Made by a program: the position numbers and the translations under genes
Source of the DNA: Heritagella sp051881655
GTDB lineage: Bacteria > Bacillota > Clostridia > Oscillospirales > Acutalibacteraceae
Assembly: GCA_051881655.1 (NCBI GenBank)
Contig: JBJEQH010000099.1
Location: 1-13,229 of the forward strand
Length of the DNA stretch: 13,229 bases
Direction of reading: 5' to 3'
Part shown: in pieces, positions 6,465-13,229 of the stretch
Layout of the letters: the number at the start of each line of letters is the position of its first letter
How positions within the stretch are numbered: position 1 is the first letter of the stretch
The notes under the pieces: generated by a model
What the model was told of the DNA's origin: nothing
The model's input: only the letters and a program-made list of their open reading frames with translations
Database searches by the model: none

Positions 6465-7230
6465 GGCGCACCCTCCTTTTCACATTTTGAATGCTCAGCC
6501 AGCCCAGCAGCAGGCAGCTGGCCAGCGTAATCCCGATTTTAAACAGCAGGGTCGCCTGCGGCGTGCCCATATCATGTATCCCTTCCCCAAACATACTAAA
6601 ACTGTACTGCCAGGGAACCCCGCACAGCACTGACAGGCAGAGGCCCATCATATACAGCACCACCGGCGCCGCCAGCGTGACATACACATCGGGCGCCAGA
6701 GAAGAAATCCACATCCCCAGCGCGGCGAACCAGGCCGCCGAACAGGCATAGTGGAACACCTTAATCAGGTAATAGCCCCACGGGTTATTCTGCTCCAGCA
6801 GCTGAGAATAGGAAAGAGTATTATTTATTGTTCCATCCCAAAGGGGCGCCCCGGTGAGGAACAGAATCCCGCTGTACAGGAAAACCCCCAGCAGGAACAC
6901 CGCCATGGCGCACACCACCGCCGCCGCAAATTTGCAGGCGATATACCGGCCCACCCCCGCCCGGATGATAAAAAAGCGGACGACGCCATCCTTGTGATCC
7001 GAAGCATAGGAGCAGGCAAAGGGCAGCAGGGGCAAAATTCCCAGGATGACAACAAAAACACCGCCGCCCGTGATGGAAAAATCAAAGGCATCAATCACAC
7101 TCATTACCCCGGTGGCCGGAATGAACGGCAGCCACAGCAGCAGCGCCGTGGCCGCCGCGGCGAGAGGGAACCGGCGGGACAGCAGCCCCTGCCGCAGGTT
7201 CCCGCAAAAAAGCAACCCTGTCAATTTCAT
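6457..7230 (-). CDS. ABC-2-type membrane protein (first permease)
   Basis: 257 residues with about six hydrophobic stretches: near 20-38, 53-72, 90-120, 155-180, 188-212 and 228-248. A loop carrying FACSYASDHKDGVVRFFIIRAG (about 70-91) resembles the cytoplasmic coupling region between the second and third membrane segments of ABC-2 permeases, the part that contacts the ATPase. No substrate motif is seen. The ATG at 7230 follows AAGGAGGGG (7237-7245); the frame is open further upstream but has no ribosome binding site there and would run into the lipoprotein gene. It starts 16 bases after the lipoprotein stop and overlaps the next permease. Role: one half of the membrane part of the transporter, by inference from context and topology. 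Confidence 0.83.
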   Translation of the reverse strand: MKLTGLLFCGNLRQGLLSRRFPLAAAATALLLWLPFIPATGVMSVIDAFDFSITGGGVFVVILGILPLLPFACSYASDHKDGVVRFFIIRAGVGRYIACKFAAAVVCAMAVFLLGVFLYSGILFLTGAPLWDGTINNTLSYSQLLEQNNPWGYYLIKVFHYACSAAWFAALGMWISSLAPDVYVTLAAPVVLYMMGLCLSVLCGVPWQYSFSMFGEGIHDMGTPQATLLFKIGITLASCLLLGWLSIQNVKRRVRHA

Positions 7231-7246
7231 CGGTTTCCCCTCCTTT

Positions 7247-8437
7247 TTACACACCCTGAAACGCCGTGGTGAGGATTTCCCCACTGGAAGCCCTGAAGGC
7301 AAGATAAGAAATATCCGTTACTTCCCTTGTCTCACCGGTCGTCTCATCGGTAAAAATATAATTCTCCTGCATGGTAAAAAGCCACACCGGCACAAGCTCC
7401 AGCTCTTCGGTCACCTCGTCCCCGCAGAACAGGGGGGCATACATCAGCTCGCCCTGCAGCACAGACCAGCGGTCCGTGCTCATCCGGTTCTGCTCACAGT
7501 ACTGCACCAGCCGGGAATAGGCCTCCTGTGCGCTGAGCACCGAGCTCTCGGTTACTTCTTCCCCCACCTGCAGCAGCGAGACCGCATCCAGCCAAAACAC
7601 CCCCTGTCGGTCCGCCAGCGCCGTCACCTCGGTGTGATAGGCGGTGCTGCGCCCGCTGGTGGAGAAGGGAACCCAGCCCCTCTGATCCACCACGGGAATC
7701 CCATCCACCACCTGGCGGAACCGGAGGGCATAGGCCTCTTCTTCCTTCTGCCACACCTTCTCCTCATATTCCGCGCTGTTTATCGCCAGCTGCTCCTGCC
7801 GAAACAGCAGCTGGTGTTCGTTCAGGGTATCCACATCCAAAGCGAGGCTGCCATGGGGAATTAGCGTGACATCCCACCCGGCAAACCGGGAAATAACCGA
7901 CTGCTGTGCCTCCTGAAGGGGGAGAAAATCCAGGTCCGTCTGCGTAAAATCCCCGTTCTGTTCCCAGGGCTCCTGCTCCTTCCAGTCCTGACCCAGTTCC
8001 CAGATGGAACAAACATCCTGATAGGGAACGGCTTTCGCTTTCTCTCCATCCCATAAGGAATACGAAAAGCTGCCGGTGGATGCCGTCACCGGCCGGCTGC
8101 CAAAGGCCATCCCGTTATCGTAAACAACCAGTACCTCCCGGCTGTTCGACTCCTCCCAAGTGGACCAGAATTCCACGCTGGTCGCCCAAACCTGCTCGTC
8201 CTCTGTTTCGCCGTGCAGCAGCTCCCCCGGCAGATCGAGGTCCTGTATGCACAGCCGCCGGGCGGAGTAAACCGAGGCGGCGGCGGGAACCTCCGGTGTG
8301 ACGATCAGCCCCTCGGGCAGAATCACCTCCCATTTCATGTCACCGATCGGCTGATTCGGATCGCCGCAGGAAGAGAGAAAACAGGTACCCAGCAGGCAGA
8401 CCGATAAAAACAGCCCCATCCCTTTGCTCCTTTTCAT
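7247..8437 (-). CDS. Predicted lipoprotein of the ABC cassette, unknown function
   Basis: A lysine/arginine N terminus and a hydrophobic stretch end in the lipobox LSSC at residues 21-24, so the mature protein of about 370 residues should be lipid-anchored on the outside of the membrane. The rest is acidic and rich in Trp, Glu and Thr. The C-terminal part (about 240-396, with ALRFRQVVDGIPVV near 240 and a final LAFRASSGEILTT) has alternating strands resembling PepSY/YycI-like regulatory domains. That resemblance is an impression from sequence, not a search result. It is not a typical solute-binding protein. The start may be this ATG or the GTG one codon earlier (8440); AGGAGG lies 9 bases before the GTG. 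It is the first gene of the four-gene transporter run and lies 150 bases after a small secreted-protein gene. It may sense or bind the transported compound. Confidence 0.82.
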   Translation of the reverse strand: MKRSKGMGLFLSVCLLGTCFLSSCGDPNQPIGDMKWEVILPEGLIVTPEVPAAASVYSARRLCIQDLDLPGELLHGETEDEQVWATSVEFWSTWEESNSREVLVVYDNGMAFGSRPVTASTGSFSYSLWDGEKAKAVPYQDVCSIWELGQDWKEQEPWEQNGDFTQTDLDFLPLQEAQQSVISRFAGWDVTLIPHGSLALDVDTLNEHQLLFRQEQLAINSAEYEEKVWQKEEEAYALRFRQVVDGIPVVDQRGWVPFSTSGRSTAYHTEVTALADRQGVFWLDAVSLLQVGEEVTESSVLSAQEAYSRLVQYCEQNRMSTDRWSVLQGELMYAPLFCGDEVTEELELVPVWLFTMQENYIFTDETTGETREVTDISYLAFRASSGEILTTAFQGV

Positions 8438-8493
8438 CACCGGAATACACCTCCTTTTTTCTTTTCAAACGTTCGTTTTCCCTATTCTTTTAA

Positions 8494-8534
8494 AAGTCAA
8501 AGCGGGCCCCGCCAAGCGAGACCCGCTTTGACTT
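8494..8534 (-). terminator. Hairpin between secreted-protein gene and transporter genes
   Basis: AAGTCAAAGCGGG (8494-8506) and CCCGCTTTGACTT (8522-8534) form a perfect 13-bp stem with a 15-base loop. On the minus strand only four T follow, so termination may be partial. No convincing promoter lies between it and the lipoprotein gene, so the transporter genes probably depend on read-through from the secreted-protein promoter. Confidence 0.7.
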
Positions 8535-8590
8535 ATACCGTATGGAAAATGATCCGCATTGCTTTCCTCAGAATGGTCTTCCGCTGTGCA

Positions 8591-9004
8591 TTACGGGGCC
8601 CATGTGCCGCCGATAGTATACGAATAGTATCCACTTTCCGACGGATACCCCCCTAAATAATACTTCTGGCCAGTGCCGCCATATCCGGTATTATAAGTGA
8701 AGTACTTCTTTCCCGCCGTACTGACGCTCAAGTAATTGGTTGCCACCGGGATTACGTCGCCGCCATCAATTACATCCTTTGAAACCAGATAGTAGCGGGT
8801 AACTGTCGAAGAAGCACTGGGATTTACATAGGGTCGATACCCGGATGTAGGATTATAGGGATCATCGGAAAGCCGTAATTTCACGGTTTCACCCCTCGTA
8901 TAGCTAAAGGTATAGCTGCGGGGTGTCTGCGCCGCAAAGACATTGCAGCTAAAGGAAAACATGCACAAAATAACTGCTATTATTGCTAAAAACCTCTTTT
9001 TCAT
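8591..9004 (-). CDS. Small secreted protein with signal peptide, unknown function
   Basis: 137 residues. MKKR plus a hydrophobic core and NVFAA (21-25) give a clear Sec signal peptide, with predicted cleavage after Ala25. The mature chain of about 112 residues has no cysteine, is rich in Tyr, Ser, Thr and Gly, and ends in a repeat-like YYLGGYPSESGYYSY followed by TIGGTWAP. It is probably all-beta. I recognise no family; the size, secretion signal and position before an ABC cassette recall Sec-dependent bacteriocin-like proteins, but it does not match lactococcin 972. The ATG at 9004 follows GGGAGGT; an upstream GTG-type extension has no better site. Base composition is lower in GC than the flanking genes, and its leader is AT-rich, which may mean acquisition by transfer. 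It has its own sigma-A promoter (9175-9202). Confidence 0.82.
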   Translation of the reverse strand: MKKRFLAIIAVILCMFSFSCNVFAAQTPRSYTFSYTRGETVKLRLSDDPYNPTSGYRPYVNPSASSTVTRYYLVSKDVIDGGDVIPVATNYLSVSTAGKKYFTYNTGYGGTGQKYYLGGYPSESGYYSYTIGGTWAP

Positions 9005-9174
9005 TATAGTACCTCCCATTCTTTTGTCTATGGAATTTACCTCTTCCGCCCTTTCTTTTATCAGAGAAAAGGATCCGCGGATGTTTCCTTCTCCCCATTC
9101 AGTGGCCCATCGGATTTCCTCCTATTCTGCATTTTATATAAACTCTTTCAAGCAAAAAACATTTATATGTCTAT
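9005..9174 (-). promoter_or_regulatory. AT-rich ~165-base leader of the secreted-protein gene, with a three-codon uORF
   Basis: Between the promoter and the ATG there is a long untranslated leader. It contains a strong ribosome-binding-like AGGAGG (complement of about 9118-9123) followed seven bases on by ATG GGC CAC TGA, a three-codon reading frame (start near 9110). No long gene is supported here on either strand. The leader may control translation or stability. Confidence 0.4.
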
Positions 9175-9202
9175 ATTATAAACTATTTTTGATGAGAATC
9201 AA
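9175..9202 (-). promoter_or_regulatory. Sigma-A promoter of the secreted-protein/transporter cassette
   Basis: Minus strand: TTGATT (9197-9202), a 16-base spacer, then a perfect TATAAT (9175-9180). Transcription would start near 9168, giving a leader of about 165 bases. Confidence 0.75.
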
Positions 9203-9232
9203 GTTCTATTTTTACCAAAAACAGTAGAACTT
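9201..9232. repeat. Operator-like inverted repeat overlapping the -35 of the cassette promoter
   Basis: AAGTTCTA (9201-9208) and TAGAACTT (9225-9232) are perfect 8-bp inverted repeats separated by 16 bases. The proximal arm overlaps the -35 hexamer at 9197-9202. The position fits a dimeric regulator of the cassette; no regulator gene is visible in the window. Confidence 0.5.
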
Positions 9233-9287
9233 TTTCGGTAATTTTACTATTTTCGCCTCCGCCGCCGGTTCGTCCCCCGCCGGGTTC

Positions 9288-9317
9288 TTGACGGAAAACC
9301 GCGCCCTGTGCTATGCT
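9288..9317 (+). promoter_or_regulatory. Sigma-A promoter of the oxidoreductase gene
   Basis: TTGACG (9288-9293), an 18-base spacer and TATGCT (9312-9317). The start would be near 9324, followed by AAAGGAGA (about 9336-9343) and the ATG at 9352. Confidence 0.65.
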
Positions 9318-9351
9318 GAAAATAACTGAATCCGGAAAGGAGATCCTGTTT

Positions 9352-10308
9352 ATGTTTCGTTTTGCCATTATGGGCGCCGGGAATATCGCGGGCCGGTTCT
9401 GCCGCGCCGCCAATGCCCTGCCGGAGTGCTGTGTGACAGCCGTCGCCTCCAAAAGCCGGGAGCGGGCCGGGCGCTTTGCCGCAGAAAATGGGGTGCCGCA
9501 CTTTTATGCGGATTATGAAGAAATGCTGGAAAAGGAAAAGCCGGATGCGGTGTACATCGCCGTAACCCCCCACGACCATTTCCGCCTTTGCATGCTGTGC
9601 CTGCAGCACCGCACCCCCGTTCTATGCGAGAAGGCCATGTTCCGCACCAGTGAGGAGGCCCGCACGGTCTTCACCCTGTCCGAGCGGGAGAATCTTTTCA
9701 CCATGGAGGCGCTGTGGAGCCGCTTCCTTCCGGCGGTGAACCGGGCCCGGGACTGGCTGCAGCAGGGAAAAATCGGACGGCCGGTTTTTTCGCACATCGC
9801 CATTGGCTTTGCCGCGCCGAAAGACCCGGAAAACCGCTACTTCTGCCGGGAACTGGGCGGCGGCACCGCGTACGACATTACGGTGTACGACTGGCAATTG
9901 CAGACCTATCTGTTCCCGGAAAAGCCCCTTGAGGAGACGATCCAGGTGCTGTGGGGCGAGACCGGCGTGGACGAGAGCGAGCACATCGCACTGCGGTATC
10001 CGCACATGCTGGCCAGCCTGGAGGGCTCGCTGCTGTATAACTGTGACGAGAGCTGGACCATTTTCGGGGAGAAGGGGCGGATTGTGCTGCCCCACCCCCA
10101 TTACCTGAACGAAGCCTATCGGTACGACGAAAACGGGCAGGAAGTGGAACGGTACGATACGCCTCTTACCGAGGACGGCTTTTCCTATGAAATCCGCGAG
10201 ACCATCCGCTGTGTGCAGGCGGGGCTGTGCGAGAGCCCGGTGGTGCCCCACCGGGATACCCTGCGCTGTGCCGAACTGTTCGACCGGATTTTGCAGACGC
10301 GCCCCTGA
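9352..10308 (+). CDS. Gfo/Idh/MocA-family NAD(P)-dependent oxidoreductase
   Basis: 318 residues. The N terminus has the dinucleotide-binding Rossmann motif MGAGNIAGRF (7-16). CEKAM (92-96) replaces the usual EKP motif, with Lys94 as the expected catalytic lysine. EALWSRFLP (119-127) and ELGGGTAYDITVYDWQL (167-183) match the substrate-domain signature; the EAxWxRFxP pattern is common in the dihydrodiol-dehydrogenase-like branch. These enzymes oxidise or reduce sugar or polyol hydroxyls with NAD(P)H in the cytoplasm; the substrate here cannot be told. The ATG at 9352 is preceded by AAAGGAGA; the 13 residues possible upstream lie before the ribosome binding site and are dropped. The gene is monocistronic, with its own promoter and a terminator directly after the stop, so no pathway partner is suggested. 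Confidence 0.92.
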   Translation: MFRFAIMGAGNIAGRFCRAANALPECCVTAVASKSRERAGRFAAENGVPHFYADYEEMLEKEKPDAVYIAVTPHDHFRLCMLCLQHRTPVLCEKAMFRTSEEARTVFTLSERENLFTMEALWSRFLPAVNRARDWLQQGKIGRPVFSHIAIGFAAPKDPENRYFCRELGGGTAYDITVYDWQLQTYLFPEKPLEETIQVLWGETGVDESEHIALRYPHMLASLEGSLLYNCDESWTIFGEKGRIVLPHPHYLNEAYRYDENGQEVERYDTPLTEDGFSYEIRETIRCVQAGLCESPVVPHRDTLRCAELFDRILQTRP

Positions 10309-10324
10309 CGGAACCCGAAAGGAA

Positions 10325-10366
10325 AAAGAGCGGACAGCCCGAAAAGGGCTGCCCGCTCTTTCTTTT
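10325..10366 (+). terminator. Terminator of the oxidoreductase gene
   Basis: AAAGAGCGGACAGCCC (10325-10340) pairs with GGGCTGCCCGCTCTTT (10346-10361) with one A/C mismatch and a 5-base loop, followed by CTTTT and a later T-run. The A-rich left side also allows weaker termination of the convergent SASP transcript. Confidence 0.85.
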
Positions 10367-10397
10367 CCCGTTTTTTAAGGGGATTTGTGTTCGAAGA

Positions 10398-10586
10398 TTA
10401 CTTCATGCTCTGCTCGTAGGATTCGATCATTCTCTTGACCATCTGGCCGCCGATCGAACCGGCCTCTTTGCTGGTCAGGTCGCCGTTATAGCCCTGCTTC
10501 AGGTTGACGCCCACTTCGTTGGCCGCTTCCATCTTAAAGCGGTTCATGGATTCTTTCGCCTCAGGAACAACATTCTTATTGGACAT
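10398..10586 (-). CDS. Alpha/beta-type small acid-soluble spore protein (SASP)
   Basis: These proteins coat and protect DNA in the dormant spore and are degraded by the GPR protease at germination. The 62-residue product has the family's two conserved blocks: NRFKMEAANEVGV (15-27), containing the region where GPR cuts, and the DNA-binding LTSKEAGSIGGQMVKRMI (37-54), close to the canonical SRENGxVGGxMxxRL. The GPR site usually reads E-I/F-A; here it is E-A-A (20-22), a mild deviation. The ATG at 10586 is chosen because GGAGGAGA (10593-10600) lies just upstream; a longer frame has no site. A stable hairpin (10611-10678) fills most of the leader, and a possible forespore promoter lies at 10699-10728. 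Together with dpaA it shows a spore-forming host. Confidence 0.94.
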   Translation of the reverse strand: MSNKNVVPEAKESMNRFKMEAANEVGVNLKQGYNGDLTSKEAGSIGGQMVKRMIESYEQSMK

Positions 10587-10610
10587 GACTTTTCTCCTCC
10601 TCAAAATATT

Positions 10611-10678
10611 GCCGGGACGAAGCACCTTGTTTCCGATCTGCGAGCCTAAGGGCTGCTGGCCGCTGTGCTTCGCCCGGC
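10611..10678 (-). ncRNA. Structured leader (long hairpin) upstream of the SASP gene
   Basis: GCCGGG-A-CGAAGCAC (10611-10625) and GTGCTTCGCCCGGC (10665-10678) form a 14-bp stem with one bulged base. The 39-base interior holds a second small hairpin AGCC-TAAG-GGCT (10643-10654). The stem ends 10 bases before the SASP ribosome binding site. There is no T-run, so it is not a plain terminator. It may be a stability or translation element of the SASP message or a small RNA; I match it to no known family. Confidence 0.5.
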
Positions 10679-10698
10679 CTGCTTTGCGTTTGCAATCC

Positions 10699-10728
10699 TA
10701 TTGTATCCGGGGAAAAGTCGGCTATGAA
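10699..10728 (-). promoter_or_regulatory. Possible forespore (sigma-G/F-like) promoter of the SASP gene
   Basis: Minus strand: TTCATA (10723-10728), 16 bases, then ATACAATA (10699-10706), resembling the sigma-G pattern (GMATA-16-CATNMTA) loosely. SASP genes are sigma-G controlled in known spore formers. The match is imperfect and a normal sigma-A reading is also poor. Confidence 0.4.
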
Positions 10729-10747
10729 TGACAAATTTTTCAAATTT

Positions 10748-13229
10748 TCATCCGGCGCGGAGCAGGTAAATCCCCACCGGGAAGAGGAACGCGAGGAAAA
10801 ACGCCAGTGCGCTGACCGCCAGCAGCACCGGGAACGCGAGGCGCCGCAGCCGGTATTTCAACCGCCGCAGCCACACCCGACGGCGCAGCAGCCGCCACAG
10901 CCCCAGCAAGGCGGCGGTGAGCAGCGAGACGGTCAGGCCGGCAATGAGCCCATCCGGCCAATAGGTCAGGGTGACCGTGCGGCCTCCCTGCGGCAGATAA
11001 ACGGCGGTAAAGGCGCCCAAGGCCCGCTGCACCGTGACCGGTTCTCCGTCACACCAGGCGCGCATCCCCGTCTGGTACTGGACCGGCAGGAATAGCCACT
11101 CGCCCGGCCCCGCTTCTTCCACCGAAACGGTCAGGCAGTTCCCCGACTGGGTCACCGTGCAGCCCCGGGCCGAACCGGCCGCCTGCCGGAAGACCGAACG
11201 GCGGAGCCCGGCGACGGAAAAGCCGTAGACCTCGGCATTTTTCAAAAACCGCACTTCGATTTCCACGGTCTCCCCCGCCTGGAACGTGCCCAGATCCAGC
11301 AGGCCGTTCTGCGCCTTACCGGGATAGGAAGCGGCCGCGTACTCCCCGTTGACAAACACGTTCAGCGTGCCGTTGATCGGCTCGGACAGGCGGTTGGTGG
11401 TATCCTTGAACAGATCGAGGTACAGCGTTTCCTCCTCCGTGAGCGCAATCGTATAGCGCAGCACACCGGCCTGCCCCTCGGTTTCCAGCTGGTAATTGTG
11501 GATCCCGCTGTCCGGGTCATAGCTGTACATCACCCCGGTGCTGTCCGCGGGCTGATAGAAGTGGAACAGCTCGTCCTCCCGGGGGAAAAGCTGGCGGAAC
11601 AGTTCCGCCTGCACCTGCAGCCGGTCGTGGGAGTCAATTTCCTGAGGCACCGCGGGGACGATCAGGCCCATCCCCCAGGTTTCCCGGCTGTGCAATAGCA
11701 TAAACTCGTCGTTTTCCGCCAGCACCGCGTCGTACCGGTCATCGGGAATGGCCTCCCTTTTTTGGTACAAAACGCTGTCCACCCCCAGCAGGGCATCGGA
11801 GAACAGCGTCCCACCGTGCGAACCGACCTCCATCCAGTAGCAGGAATACCCCAGCTTTTTCATGGAATACAGCATGGAGCGGGCGGTCAGCGACGTGTAA
11901 TGGCTGAGATTGGCAAAGCCCGCGCCCCCCAGGAGATTGACATCCGTGCTCTTGCTGTTCTGCTTGACATAGTGCAGTGTGCCGTCCTCCTGCGGCAGTA
12001 CGTCCTCCCCCAGGGCGATGAGCTGTTTTTCATAGGTGGGGTCCTGTCCGCTGCCGCCGAGAAAAGCACTGCCGGTAAACCACGCCTGAACCAGCGTGAG
12101 AACCACCAAAAACAGCGAGAGAACCCGGGGCCCCAGCAGGGAATACCGGCGGATCCCGTACAGCAAAAGTGCCGCGCAGAACAGGAAGAACAAAACCAGC
12201 ATCAGGCTGTTCCACTGTTCCACGGTGGCCCACAGGGTACGGCAGTAGTCGTCCAGCACATCCATTTTGGTCACCAGCACCATCGCTGCCAGAACCAGAA
12301 TCCCCAGTGTGAACAGGGAGAAAGCGATCAGCAGCACCGGCGGCCGCTTTTCCCCGCTGGTCAGACGGCGGGGCTCCATTTTCTCCCACACAGCGGCGGC
12401 CAGCAGCGCCCACAAAAACACCAGAATGAACCCATACCGGGAGGGATACGCCTGATAGCTGCCGATGTGCCAGAATTTATTGACCGGCTCGATCCACAGC
12501 GGAACGCTCATCAAAAGGCTGAGGGCCAGCAGGAACAGAAGCCGCCGCGACCGGGTTCCCTCCCATTTTCCCCGGCACACTGCGCACCACACGCCCCCGG
12601 CGCAGAAGGTGGCGGTGCAGAAAAGGGTGCAGGTGCTGGTGGCCCAGTGGGTGAGGAAGCTGCCGCTCTGCAGGCTGAGGATAAAATCGGTGGTGCGGGC
12701 CGACTGCAGGTATTGCAGCATAAACGGCGCCCAGACCCCCGCCGTCAGGAAAAGGGAAACCGCCACCGCCGCGCACACCCGCAGCGAGGCCGCCGGGCGC
12801 TGGGGCTTTGGCACACAGATCCACACATACGCTCCCGCCGCGATGGCCAGAAACAGCAGCACCATATACCCCAGATAGAACCCCATGACCAGCTGCAGGG
12901 ACAGCGCCGCGATGAGCGCCCCATTTTTCCTCCGGTGCACGGCCCGCAGAAAAGCGAGGGCCAAAAAGGGGAACAGGATCATCATATCCAGCCAGTGGAC
13001 ATTGACAAAGTACAGCATACTGTACCCCGAGAAGGCATAGCCCACGGAAAAAGCCAGACAAACCGGCCCGGTCAGCCGCGGCAGCAGGCGGGGCAGACAG
13101 ACACACAGGGAAAAGGCCGCCGCCGCGCACTTGAGCAGGATTAGAATATTCAGAAAATCATAGACCCCCTGCGCGGGGACAAGCACCACCAGAAACGAGA
13201 AGGGGCTGCTGAGGAAAAAGAAGAAGACC
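10748..13229 (-). CDS. YfhO-family multi-spanning membrane protein, N terminus beyond window
   Basis: About 826 codons are visible and the frame is open to the window edge, where it reads FFFFLSSPFSFLVVLVP, so the true start lies beyond 13229. The N-terminal half holds many membrane segments with the SPFSFL and VYDFLNILILLK patterns and a GYMVLLFLAI segment typical of YfhO/GT-C-like proteins. The second half is a large outside domain (roughly the stretch encoded by 12100-11000), with strands and a YLPQGGRTVTLTYWPDGL stretch before a final membrane segment and a basic region ending in a last hydrophobic helix. The length fits the family (about 850-900 residues). YfhO of Bacillus subtilis takes part in glycosylation of lipoteichoic acid; that role is inferred here. 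The stop (10748) is 161 bases before the SASP start, with no clear terminator between. Confidence 0.85.
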   Translation of the reverse strand, partial: VFFFFLSSPFSFLVVLVPAQGVYDFLNILILLKCAAAAFSLCVCLPRLLPRLTGPVCLAFSVGYAFSGYSMLYFVNVHWLDMMILFPFLALAFLRAVHRRKNGALIAALSLQLVMGFYLGYMVLLFLAIAAGAYVWICVPKPQRPAASLRVCAAVAVSLFLTAGVWAPFMLQYLQSARTTDFILSLQSGSFLTHWATSTCTLFCTATFCAGGVWCAVCRGKWEGTRSRRLLFLLALSLLMSVPLWIEPVNKFWHIGSYQAYPSRYGFILVFLWALLAAAVWEKMEPRRLTSGEKRPPVLLIAFSLFTLGILVLAAMVLVTKMDVLDDYCRTLWATVEQWNSLMLVLFFLFCAALLLYGIRRYSLLGPRVLSLFLVVLTLVQAWFTGSAFLGGSGQDPTYEKQLIALGEDVLPQEDGTLHYVKQNSKSTDVNLLGGAGFANLSHYTSLTARSMLYSMKKLGYSCYWMEVGSHGGTLFSDALLGVDSVLYQKREAIPDDRYDAVLAENDEFMLLHSRETWGMGLIVPAVPQEIDSHDRLQVQAELFRQLFPREDELFHFYQPADSTGVMYSYDPDSGIHNYQLETEGQAGVLRYTIALTEEETLYLDLFKDTTNRLSEPINGTLNVFVNGEYAAASYPGKAQNGLLDLGTFQAGETVEIEVRFLKNAEVYGFSVAGLRRSVFRQAAGSARGCTVTQSGNCLTVSVEEAGPGEWLFLPVQYQTGMRAWCDGEPVTVQRALGAFTAVYLPQGGRTVTLTYWPDGLIAGLTVSLLTAALLGLWRLLRRRVWLRRLKYRLRRLAFPVLLAVSALAFFLAFLFPVGIYLLRAG

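Noticed and set aside
8591..9004. Lactococcin 972-family bacteriocin
   Set aside because: Size and secretion signal are similar and the end has GGTW, but the family's pattern and its usual large DUF1430-type membrane partner are absent.
10626..10700. Possible c-di-GMP (GEMM-I) riboswitch, because of an ACGCAAAGC stretch upstream of the SASP gene
   Set aside because: Only that short stretch agrees; the second conserved hairpin and tetraloop-receptor features are not seen.
11762..13144. 460-codon plus-strand open frame
   Set aside because: Antisense shadow of the YfhO-family gene; low-complexity His/Gln/Pro/Gly composition, no ribosome binding site, no recognisable domain.
1..13229. CRISPR arrays, tRNA and rRNA genes, insertion sequences with terminal repeats
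   Set aside because: No regularly spaced repeats, cloverleaf-like stretches, rRNA-like sequence or transposase other than the recombinase were seen on either strand.

Overview
The window comes from a GC-rich, endospore-forming member of the Clostridia, most likely the Oscillospiraceae/Ruminococcaceae group. Evidence: a dipicolinate synthase A gene, an alpha/beta-type small acid-soluble spore protein, AGGAGG-type ribosome binding sites, Gram-positive lipoprotein and YfhO-type membrane genes, and a high overall GC content. The genus cannot be fixed from the sequence.

Left end (1-1540). On the minus strand a dipicolinate synthase subunit A gene (dpaA/spoVFA) reads well up to its conserved PGG motif, then runs into six unrelated residues and a stop, losing roughly the last 55-60 residues of the family. 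Only 48 bases further on, in the same direction, a large serine recombinase starts and runs off the window. A sigma-E/sigma-K-type -10 (CATACAATA) sits just upstream of dpaA. This looks like a mobile or developmentally excised element lodged inside a late sporulation gene, as known for the skin element in sigK. A plain inactivating insertion cannot be excluded from this window. It is the most interesting feature here.

Middle (1547-4864). murC (cell-wall precursor ligase) is divergent from dpaA and ends at a bidirectional terminator. It faces a minus-strand pair: a macro-domain protein with an extra helical C-terminal region, from a near-consensus sigma-A promoter, then a small von Willebrand A protein. 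A short palindrome and a terminator-like hairpin lie between the two genes.

Transport cassette (4893-9232). Four minus-strand genes (lipoprotein, two membrane proteins, BcrA-type ABC ATPase) are packed with gaps of 1-17 bases or overlaps. They lie downstream of a small secreted, tyrosine/glycine-rich protein with its own strong promoter, and a hairpin separates that gene from the rest. The layout suggests a small secreted product with a transporter for export, immunity or envelope stress. The promoter region is AT-rich and carries an operator-like inverted repeat.

Right end (9288-13229). A plus-strand Gfo/Idh/MocA oxidoreductase with its own promoter and terminator is followed on the minus strand by a SASP gene with a structured leader, and by a large YfhO-family membrane protein whose N terminus lies beyond the window.
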